DNA of 10,865 bases from Balneolaceae bacterium. GTDB taxonomy: Bacteria > Bacteroidota > Rhodothermia > Balneolales > Balneolaceae. The stretch lies in assembly GCA_003555185.1 (NCBI GenBank), contig PWFZ01000150.1, forward strand, positions 1 through 10,865, written 5' to 3'. Shown one piece after another: positions 5,299 through 10,865 of the stretch; the first letter of the stretch is position 1, and each line of letters starts with the position of its first letter. Made by a program: the position numbers and the translations under genes. The notes beneath the pieces are model-generated. The model saw only the letters and a program-made list of their open reading frames with translations. It ran no database searches and was not told the DNA's origin.

Positions 5299-6132
5299 TT
5301 ATGATTGTATATGAATGAACTTACTAAATAATGAAGTTTTTGAAATATAAGTTTCAGATCCATAGGGCTTATCAACTTCTACTTCTACTAATCCAAAATG
5401 AGCTAAAAATCTTGGAAAAGTGCGTAGTGAATAACACCTAAAAGCCTGATCTTCTCGAGTTGCATACCCGGTGTGCTCAATAGTCTGCAGTAGCCTCGGC
5501 AAAGCAGTGAAATATTTATCGGCGTAAAAACTATCCTGCATCTTTTCATCTCCATACTTACTGAGCAATACTAAAGAAAAGCCCAACCCAAATTGCCCAA
5601 TATTATTTTGTCCATGACCGTCAAAATATGCCCAATTAAATTTTGTAGCAAAAGTATCAAAAAGCAGCCTCATCAGTTTATGTTTATTGGTTAACATGTC
5701 ATTACCCTTTTTTGTTAAACTCAACTTTCCATGGCGTTTTTTAGCTATACCCATCTGTTCAATCAGAATTCGAGTTAAATGAATTGTATCTGCATCAGTT
5801 TCTTTATATAACTTGGATATTCCCGATTCAATATGATCGTCTTTTAAAAATCCTTGCTTATAAATGTCGGCTACTATTTTGACGGGCAGAAATCCTTTTT
5901 TGGTAAGACGAATTTCCTTTTTTTCGGCAATTAATTGAGCCAAATAACAAATTTGGTTTAGAATTGGGACTTGTTTGTATTCTGAATCACTAAGTGATTG
6001 TAATTCAATAGAACTATTGGGTCCGAATTTATCGTAAAGAAGATAATGCATTTGTGCAGGAGAAAGATCGTCAAGATCACGAATCGGACGATTATTTAAA
6101 CCTTCAAAGAAGTTATTGTCATTATTATTCAT
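5299..6132 (-). CDS. Conserved protein of unknown function, 277 aa
   Basis: The family cannot be named with certainty. The protein has no signal peptide or membrane segment and looks cytoplasmic. Features visible include LSPAQMHYLLYDKFG (23-37) and two copies of LTKKG (76-80 and 139-143), each preceded by a charged strand-like stretch, as in the wing of winged-helix domains. FNWAYFDGHG (165-174) is followed by a GQFGLGFSLVLLSKYGDE block (179-196). From memory, proteins with this order of motifs are widely scattered in bacteria, sometimes linked to the pRiA4b ORF-3 type of domain, and have no known role. The ATG at 6132 is preceded at about 8 bp by AAGTAGG, a weak ribosome binding site. The gene sits between two TA modules and between family-2 repeats B and C, so it behaves as a cargo gene of the island. 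A defence or regulatory role is possible but unsupported. Confidence 0.8.
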   Translation of the reverse strand: MNNNDNNFFEGLNNRPIRDLDDLSPAQMHYLLYDKFGPNSSIELQSLSDSEYKQVPILNQICYLAQLIAEKKEIRLTKKGFLPVKIVADIYKQGFLKDDHIESGISKLYKETDADTIHLTRILIEQMGIAKKRHGKLSLTKKGNDMLTNKHKLMRLLFDTFATKFNWAYFDGHGQNNIGQFGLGFSLVLLSKYGDEKMQDSFYADKYFTALPRLLQTIEHTGYATREDQAFRCYSLRTFPRFLAHFGLVEVEVDKPYGSETYISKTSLFSKFIHIQS

Positions 6133-6174
6133 GTAGAAACCTACTTTTCAATTCATTTTATTCAATCAGTCATT

Positions 6175-6240
6175 CACTCCGTGACAGCGGGCAGCTGGAG
6201 CTGCCACTCTTCGTTACGCAGCAGAGCTGCGTGACGAGAT
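6175..6240. repeat. Multi-hairpin repeat, family 2, copy C
   Basis: It starts CACTCCGTGACAGC, a shortened first hairpin region. GGCAGCT-GG-AGCTGCC and TTACGCAGC-AGA-GCTGCGT follow, ending at GACGAGAT (6233-6240). The first hairpin is lost, while the other two are intact. It lies between the start of the 277-codon gene and the stop of yoeB, 17 bp from the latter. Confidence 0.85.
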
Positions 6241-6257
6241 GAGATGCTATGCTAAGG

Positions 6258-6524
6258 TCAATCGTAATGAGTCCACATTCGAATCACTTTCACGATCTTT
6301 TCTTTCTCAAGTACTTGATAAACCAATCGATGCTGGATGTTAATACGCCTTGAGTAAGCTCCCTCTAAATTGCCGACAAGTTTTTCATAAGGAGGATATT
6401 CTTCAAAGGGATTCTCCTTTAATATTTCCATCAAATCCTCAATTTTAGGCTTTAATCCCGATGAAGCTGCCTTCTTAGCATCTTTTTTCGCTTGCTTTGT
6501 ATAAACGAGTTTGTAATTACTCAC
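6258..6524 (-). CDS. yoeB: YoeB/Txe-family toxin (ribosome-dependent mRNA endonuclease)
   Basis: This 88-residue protein starts MSNYKLVYTKQAKKDAKKAA and carries PPYEKLVGNLEGAYSRRINI and QHRLVYQVLEKEK, ending VIRMWTHYD. These are the YoeB/Txe hallmarks. By analogy with E. coli YoeB, the catalytic set is Glu47, Arg66, His86 and Tyr87, all present. YoeB toxins bind the ribosome and cut mRNA at the A site, mainly under stress when the antitoxin is degraded. The start codon is GTG at 6524-6522, overlapping the TGA of the upstream antitoxin in a GTGA arrangement, which couples translation of toxin to antitoxin. Full length and no damage suggest an active module, in contrast to the decayed pair at 4270-4759. 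Confidence 0.95.
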   Translation of the reverse strand: MSNYKLVYTKQAKKDAKKAASSGLKPKIEDLMEILKENPFEEYPPYEKLVGNLEGAYSRRINIQHRLVYQVLEKEKIVKVIRMWTHYD

Positions 6525-6763
6525 CAGTCAAGTTCTTCATCGGTTTCTTCGATAGGTGTCTTCAGTCCTTTAATAATAGATTCCTGCATGCCAGGAATGG
6601 ATGATAAGTAAAGTGTCTCCTGAATCGCTCGCCAGTCATCCTCGCTGATAAGTACCGCATTGGTTCTCTTACCGGTAATCTGAATTGGCTCATGAGTTTC
6701 AGAAGCCTCATCCAATAACCGGTAAATTTCTTTTCGGGCTTGAGTGGCAGTTAATGTCTTCAT
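6521..6763 (-). CDS. yefM: YefM-family antitoxin
   Basis: This 80-residue protein starts MKTLTATQARKEIYRLLDEA and carries PIQITGKRTNAVLISEDDWR, ending ETDEELDW. This is the YefM/Phd DNA-binding fold followed by the toxin-binding tail with the usual terminal DW. The ATG at 6763 is chosen over an upstream ATG at 6820: family members begin right at this MKTLTATQAR position, and the longer version would run through the putative operator. The protein should inhibit the downstream YoeB and, alone and in complex, repress the operon. The toxin GTG overlaps its stop codon by 4 bp. Confidence 0.93.
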   Translation of the reverse strand: MKTLTATQARKEIYRLLDEASETHEPIQITGKRTNAVLISEDDWRAIQETLYLSSIPGMQESIIKGLKTPIEETDEELDW

Positions 6764-6794
6764 GATATGATTGGTTGATTGTATTTCAATTAAC

Positions 6795-6810
6795 GTACGC
6801 CATTCCGTAC
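6795..6810. promoter_or_regulatory. Candidate operator of yefM-yoeB
   Basis: The inverted repeat GTACG-N6-CGTAC begins 32 bp upstream of the yefM ATG on the minus strand. YefM-type repressors recognise short palindromes with a GTAC-like core in their own promoter. The phd operator at 5064-5080 has the same GTAC half-sites. A weak -10-like TTGATAAT on the minus strand lies just upstream (about 6815-6822). Confidence 0.5.
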
Positions 6811-6830
6811 TTATTATCAAGTATTTGAAA

Positions 6831-6885
6831 ACAGGCAGCAGGAGCTGCCACTTGCTCGTTACGCAGCAGAGCTGCGTGACGAGAT
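6831..6885. repeat. Multi-hairpin repeat, family 2, copy D
   Basis: This is the shortest copy: ACAGGCAGCAGGAGCTGCC, then TTACGCAGC-AGA-GCTGCGT, ending GACGAGAT (6878-6885). The first hairpin is absent. It lies 11 bp after the stop of the methyltransferase gene and upstream of yefM, in the same orientation as copies A to C. Confidence 0.85.
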
Positions 6886-6895
6886 GGAATGACGG

Positions 6896-7552
6896 TTATT
6901 TTTTCCAAAAAATTACCACATCACTCCGCAGGAATTCCGGTTTTGAACTCCATCTATTACCGAGCCATTCAAAAGTCTCATCATGATAAAATACCACGTG
7001 GGTATCATCATTCCTGTAATGCCAGTCTTTAAAAAACACCTTCCCCTTATGACGCTTGGTCATAATGCCCAAAAAGCCACCGGCTTTCAGACAGCTCCAC
7101 AGTCGATCCAGCTCTTTTAAAGGGTCATAAAGATGCTCAGCAGTCTCCGTAGTTGTGATAAAATCGTACTCTTTATCAAAAACTGATTTATCCGGTGCAT
7201 AAAAAGGATCGTAAATCTCAACATTATGCCCCTTTTCTTCCAACATCACACTTAAAGCCGGCCCCGGTCCAGACCCGAAATCCAACCCGTAACTTTCAGG
7301 CGAAATTCTTTCTACCATAGGATCAAACATCCGGCTGAGAAACTTCCGATAATTTGGATCTTCAGGATCATTTTCATGCATATCATAACGTGAAACCTCC
7401 TCATCTGCCGATAGCCTCTGATTCGGTGGCACGAAAATCAACTTACAGTTCTGACAGTGGTAATAATCTCGTAAATTATCCATTCGGGTATCATCACGAA
7501 AAAACCGGCTTGTTTCCGGGCTTCCACAAAGTACACAGGTACAATTTTTCAT
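6896..7552 (-). CDS. Zinc-ribbon class I SAM-dependent methyltransferase
   Basis: This 218-residue protein has an N-terminal zinc ribbon made of CVLC (Cys6, Cys9) and CQNC (Cys33, Cys36), then a Methyltransf_23-like domain. Motif I, GLDFGSGPGP (89-98), binds S-adenosylmethionine. VEIYDPF (111-117) provides the acidic residue after strand 2. FITTTETAEHLYDP (131-144) matches the strand-4 region with the ExxEH pattern seen in small-molecule methyltransferases of the UbiG/COQ3-like group. AGGFLGIMTKR (157-167) follows. The substrate cannot be deduced, and similar proteins are usually left as general methyltransferases. The ATG at 7552 follows a short inverted repeat (GTAACT at 7557-7562, AGTTAC at 7573-7578), possibly regulatory. 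The gene is divergent from the plus-strand operon starting at 7723 and is followed by repeat copy D. Confidence 0.9.
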   Translation of the reverse strand: MKNCTCVLCGSPETSRFFRDDTRMDNLRDYYHCQNCKLIFVPPNQRLSADEEVSRYDMHENDPEDPNYRKFLSRMFDPMVERISPESYGLDFGSGPGPALSVMLEEKGHNVEIYDPFYAPDKSVFDKEYDFITTTETAEHLYDPLKELDRLWSCLKAGGFLGIMTKRHKGKVFFKDWHYRNDDTHVVFYHDETFEWLGNRWSSKPEFLRSDVVIFWKK

Positions 7553-7627
7553 ATCTGTAACTTAAAAATTTGAGTTACGAAAAGGTATCTTTTACCTGAC
7601 AATAAATCCTGTCGAACGTTTTCAGGT

Positions 7628-7656
7628 TTGATCACCGTTTTCTTACCTTGTATATA
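7628..7656 (+). promoter_or_regulatory. Candidate sigma70-type promoter of the oxidoreductase-permease operon
   Basis: TTGATC (7628-7633) is separated by 17 bp from TATATA (7651-7656), about 66 bp before the TTG start codon. It lies in the divergent gap between the methyltransferase and the oxidoreductase. An ATCACCG/CGGTGAT inverted repeat (7631-7637 and 7678-7684) spans the -10 box and start region and might be a regulator site. Confidence 0.45.
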
Positions 7657-7722
7657 TTCAATCTAAATTACTAATAGCGGTGATGATCCGTCTCATTTGA
7701 TCATCAATAAAGTCATCTGCCC

Positions 7723-9180
7723 TTGAAAAAAAATACTGCCTACGACGCCATTGTTATAGGATCCGGCCCTAACGGGCTTTCTGCGGCTATTCGTCTCGCA
7801 CTTGAGGGATTATCTGTAAAAGTATTTGAAGCATCTGATACCGTTGGTGGCGGCATGCGAACGAAAGAGCTTATGCAGCCGGGGTTCAAACATGACATCT
7901 GTTCTGCGATTCATCCATTGGCAGCCTCCTCTCCTTTTTTAAAGCAGCTTCCACTTGCTGATTTCGGACTCGAATGGATTACTCCTGAGTTCCCGGTCGC
8001 TCATCCTATGGATAATGGCGACGCCGTGGTAATGCACCACAGCTTGAAAAAAACGATGGACGAACTGGGGCATGATGGTAAAAAATATCAATCGGCAATG
8101 GAGCCGATTATTGAAAACTGGGATACACTCACCGCTGATTTTTTAGGTCCGCTTCGCTTTCCCAAACGCCCCATCGATTTGGCTCTGTTTGGCTTGAAAG
8201 CATTTCAGCCGGCAAGTTTATTTCAAAGGCGTTTTAAACAGGAACGAGCGAAAGCGCTCTTTGCCGGACTTGCAGCGCACAGTATTCTGCCTTTAAACGC
8301 CGTAGCCACTTCAGCGATAGGTCTGGTTCTGGGAGCAGCGGGACATGCCGTGGGATGGCCTCTTCCAAAAGGTGGTTCACAATCCATTGCCGACGCCATG
8401 AAAGACTACTTTATTTCCCTTGGCGGAGAAGTTGAAACCGGGGTGGAAGTGACTTCGATGGATCAGTTGCCAAAAGCGACCTCCTACCTTTTCGATCTGA
8501 CCCCAAGGCAACTTATCGACATAGCCGGTGATCGTTTTCCTGAAGCGTATGTAAACGTGCTCAAGAAATATCGCTACGGCTCCGGTGTTTTTAAGATTGA
8601 TTATATCCTAAAAGAGCCGGTTCCCTGGAAAGACCCACGATGTAATAAAGCAGGCACTGTACATTTAGGCGGCACTTTTGATGAAATTGCCGCTTCAGAA
8701 AAAATAATGGATGAAGGTGGAATCCCCGATGATCCCTATGTTTTGGTAGCTCAGCAAAGTCTGTTTGATGATACTCGAACCCCCGATGACCGGCACACTC
8801 TATGGGCATATTGCCACGTTCCAAATGGTTCAACTGTAGATATGACCCGGCAAATTGAAAATCAGATAGAACGTTTTGCTCCCGGCTTTCGAGATATCGT
8901 TGAAGAACGGCAGACCATAAACACCGATCAGTTTCAGGAATATAACGCGAACTATTTTGGTGGTGATATCAATGGAGGCCGGCAGGATATCCGGCAGCTT
9001 TTTACACGCCCTGTTCATTTGATTCACCCCTACGCTACTCCCGCTGAAGGTATTTACCTTTGCTCCTCATCCACACCTCCCGGTGGCGGTGTCCATGGAA
9101 TGTGCGGATATCATGCCGCAGATCTGGTTTTAGAAAAGGAATTTGGATTAAGAAAATCGATCCGGAATTTTCAGGGATGA
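7723..9180 (+). CDS. Phytoene-dehydrogenase-like FAD-dependent oxidoreductase
   Basis: This is a 485-residue flavoprotein of the CrtI/phytoene desaturase-like superfamily. The N-terminal dinucleotide-binding motif is AIVIGSGPNGLSAAIRLA (9-26: GxGxxG, with Glu36 ending VKVFE), followed by GGGMRT. The C-terminal FAD-binding signature is GGGVHGMCGYHAADLVL. The middle part is unlike true carotenoid desaturases and more like the PYROXD2-like NAD(P)/FAD oxidoreductases, so a role in carotenoid synthesis should not be assumed. No crt genes are nearby. Translation must start at TTG 7723: the frame upstream meets TAA at 7708-7710 with no ATG between, and the residues just after TTG already form the first strand of the FAD fold. 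The stop overlaps the ATG of the iron-type permease (ATGA), so the two are co-transcribed and translationally coupled, an uncommon pairing. Confidence 0.9.
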   Translation: MKKNTAYDAIVIGSGPNGLSAAIRLALEGLSVKVFEASDTVGGGMRTKELMQPGFKHDICSAIHPLAASSPFLKQLPLADFGLEWITPEFPVAHPMDNGDAVVMHHSLKKTMDELGHDGKKYQSAMEPIIENWDTLTADFLGPLRFPKRPIDLALFGLKAFQPASLFQRRFKQERAKALFAGLAAHSILPLNAVATSAIGLVLGAAGHAVGWPLPKGGSQSIADAMKDYFISLGGEVETGVEVTSMDQLPKATSYLFDLTPRQLIDIAGDRFPEAYVNVLKKYRYGSGVFKIDYILKEPVPWKDPRCNKAGTVHLGGTFDEIAASEKIMDEGGIPDDPYVLVAQQSLFDDTRTPDDRHTLWAYCHVPNGSTVDMTRQIENQIERFAPGFRDIVEERQTINTDQFQEYNANYFGGDINGGRQDIRQLFTRPVHLIHPYATPAEGIYLCSSSTPPGGGVHGMCGYHAADLVLEKEFGLRKSIRNFQG

Positions 9181-10865
9181 TTAAGAATTTAATTGAACTC
9201 ACAAAAAACTCACCAATCTGGTCCCGAAACCGAAAAACCGGATCAGATTCTATGTGGTGGAATATTGTCACCGTTGGCATAGCTCTCCTGGTATCCATTC
9301 CTATTTTTACGGTGGCTGCGAACCTTTTTGTATCGAGTGGTGATGTTTGGCAGCATTTGGCTTCCACGGTTCTGCCGGATTATGTAAAAAATTCACTTTG
9401 GCTTCTTGTTGGAGTTGGTTCAGGTGTATTTATTTTAGGTGTAGGAACCGCCTGGCTGGTAACAATGTGTCGTTTTCCGGGAAGTAAATATTTTAACTGG
9501 TTGCTTATCCTGCCAATGGCAGTTCCGGCCTATCTGATGGCCTACACTTATACCGATTTTTTAGCCTTTACAGGACCTGTTCAAATGCTATTGAGGGATC
9601 TTACAGGCTGGGGGTATGGTGATTATTGGTTCCCAAATATCCGTTCTTTGGGCGGTGCAATCCTCATGATGTCCTTTGTATTTTTTCCTTATGTATATCT
9701 GTTAACACGTGCTGCATTTCTCGAGCAATCCTCCTCATTACTCGAGGCAGGGAGAAGTTTAGGAGCCACTCCATTCGAAAGTTTTTATAAAATTGCGCTG
9801 CCCCTCGCGCGCCCATCCATTGCAGCGGGTATGGCATTGGCGTTGATGGAAACCCTGAATGATTTTGGTACCGTTGATTATTTCGGCGTACAAACGTTCA
9901 CAACCGGAATCTACCGAACATGGTTTGGATTGGGTGAACGAGTTGCAGCCGCTCAGCTATCGGGATTTTTATTGGTATTTATTCTCTTTCTAATTCTTTT
10001 GGAAAGATGGTCTCGCAATAAAATGAGCACCCGGCCCGACAACAGAGGCCGTTTTCGTCAGCTGTTTGTGTATGAACTTAAGGGGTGGAAAGCGTGGGTA
10101 AGTACCATTGTTTGCTCCATTCCTGTCATTATTGGATTCATCATTCCGGTAATGATTCTTTTCGAAATGATGATTACCAATTTTGATGTCGCCGTAGATG
10201 CACGGTTTTTACGCTACAGTATGAATACCATTCTGCTTGCGCTTATTGCCGGCGTTTTGGCACTTCTTGTTGCATTGGTGATGGCGTACGGAACCCGTTT
10301 GAATCCTAATATTCTGACCAAAACGGCCACAAGAATTGGTTCCATGGGATACGCAATCCCCGGGTCAGTCATCGCAGTAGGGATACTCATACCGTTTGGC
10401 TGGGCCGATAATACAGTAGACAGCTTTATGAGAGAAACATTCGGTATTTCCACGGGATTGATACTCAGTGGAACCATTTTCGCACTCGTGTTCGCCTATA
10501 TTGTTCGTTTTCTTGCCGTAGCCTTTAATACCGTTGAGGCGAGTTTGGGTAAAATCACACCTAATATGGATGAAGCGGCGCAGGGAATGGGCTTTAAATA
10601 CGGAAAAATACTGCGTAAAATTCACATGCCAATGATGTCGGGCAGTCTTTTTGCTGCAATAATGCTCGTCGTGGTTGATGTGATTAAAGAACTTCCGGCA
10701 ACCCTCATTGTACGCCCCTTCAACTTCGATACCTTGGCCGTACAGGTTTACAGGTTAGCTTCTGATGAGCGTCTGGCAGAGTCTTCGGGTGCTGCACTGG
10801 CTATTGTTTTGGTAGGGCTGATTCCTGTCTTTATACTCAGTAAATCTATTGCCAAAACCCGAAAA
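9177..10865 (+). CDS. Fe(III)-type ABC transporter permease, two fused BPD domains (runs off window end)
   Basis: The ATG at 9177 overlaps the previous stop by 4 bp and opens a frame of 563 codons with no stop before the window end. The protein is hydrophobic with repeated membrane segments and two inner-membrane-permease (BPD_transp_1) halves. Each half has an EAA loop that would contact the ATPase subunit: EAGRSLGATPFESFYKIALP from residue 190, and EAAQGMGFKYGKILRKIHMP from residue 466. Two halves in one chain with these loops is the layout of FbpB/SfuB/HitB-type ferric iron permeases (thiamine permease ThiP is organised similarly). DFGTVDYFGVQTFTTGIYRT after the first EAA loop and the IKELPATLIVRPFNFDTLAV stretch near the end are typical of the iron branch. 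Family length is about 500-560, so little is missing. The binding protein and ATPase are not in view. Confidence 0.93.
   Translation, partial: MIKNLIELTKNSPIWSRNRKTGSDSMWWNIVTVGIALLVSIPIFTVAANLFVSSGDVWQHLASTVLPDYVKNSLWLLVGVGSGVFILGVGTAWLVTMCRFPGSKYFNWLLILPMAVPAYLMAYTYTDFLAFTGPVQMLLRDLTGWGYGDYWFPNIRSLGGAILMMSFVFFPYVYLLTRAAFLEQSSSLLEAGRSLGATPFESFYKIALPLARPSIAAGMALALMETLNDFGTVDYFGVQTFTTGIYRTWFGLGERVAAAQLSGFLLVFILFLILLERWSRNKMSTRPDNRGRFRQLFVYELKGWKAWVSTIVCSIPVIIGFIIPVMILFEMMITNFDVAVDARFLRYSMNTILLALIAGVLALLVALVMAYGTRLNPNILTKTATRIGSMGYAIPGSVIAVGILIPFGWADNTVDSFMRETFGISTGLILSGTIFALVFAYIVRFLAVAFNTVEASLGKITPNMDEAAQGMGFKYGKILRKIHMPMMSGSLFAAIMLVVVDVIKELPATLIVRPFNFDTLAVQVYRLASDERLAESSGAALAIVLVGLIPVFILSKSIAKTRK

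Noticed and set aside
4129..6885. Family-2 repeats as true integron attC sites, or as a CRISPR array
   Set aside because: No GTTRRRY/RYYYAAC core sites are visible at the ends and no integrase gene is in view. Spacing of hundreds to about 1000 bp with genes between excludes CRISPR.
6054..6986. Small plus-strand ORFs (6054-6242, 6771-6986) sharing the peptide VTQQSCVTR
   Set aside because: The shared peptide is the translation of family-2 repeat copies C and D. The ORFs otherwise run antisense to the 277-aa gene, yefM or the methyltransferase.
7723..9180. Assignment as carotenoid phytoene desaturase (crtI)
   Set aside because: The FAD motifs fit the wider superfamily, but the central region does not look like CrtI, no other carotenoid genes are present, and the partner gene is a permease.
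8591..9367. Minus-strand ORFs inside the oxidoreductase and permease genes (8591-8833, 8830-9027, 9035-9367)
   Set aside because: They are antisense shadows of well-supported coding sequence with no recognisable domains. The same holds for 3417-3692, 10214-10477 and 10365-10625.

Overview
The window looks like a chromosomal segment of a marine-type bacterium of the Bacteroidota/Balneolota (FCB) group. This is inferred from several things: moderate GC, mostly weak or absent Shine-Dalgarno sequences, a divergent G-run/C-run palindrome of a kind common in Bacteroidetes-like genomes, and the general appearance of the proteins. No rRNA or tRNA is present, so the placement is tentative.

Layout. 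(1) 1-720: the 5' part of a Gfo/Idh/MocA-type oxidoreductase on the minus strand and a small DUF2892/YgaP-like membrane protein with its own minus-strand terminator. (2) 840-2446: a repeat-rich region built around a REP-associated tyrosine transposase (RAYT, Y1_Tnp fold, minus strand). Four copies of a GC-rich palindromic unit surround it. A 233-bp element with inverted-repeat ends seems to have landed inside one copy, and a large inverted repeat lies just before the next gene. (3) 2479-4119: adenine deaminase (ade), complete, plus strand. (4) 4129-6885: an accessory island, all genes on the minus strand. It holds a decayed toxin-antitoxin (TA) pair fused by deletion to a second TA pair, an intact Phd-type antitoxin, a 277-aa conserved protein of unknown function and an intact yefM-yoeB module. 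A second family of about 55-87-bp multi-hairpin repeats occurs four times, once after the 3' end of each gene or module, always in the same orientation. (5) 6896-7552: a SAM-dependent methyltransferase with an N-terminal zinc ribbon (minus). (6) 7723-10865: a plus-strand operon of a phytoene-dehydrogenase-like FAD oxidoreductase (TTG start) overlapping by 4 bp a two-domain Fe(III)-type ABC permease that runs off the end of the window.

The most notable part is region 4, where gene/module and palindrome alternate as in an integron cassette array, although the repeat lacks recognisable attC core sites. Within it, two TA modules have collapsed into one: a 54-codon ORF appears to join the first residues of a ParE/RelE-type toxin to the C-terminal half of an addiction-module antitoxin. 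The RelE-like toxin that follows carries two compensating frameshifts and an internal stop. In region 2, a nested insertion and the tandem duplication of a three-hairpin unit next to a RAYT give a good picture of REP-like element turnover.
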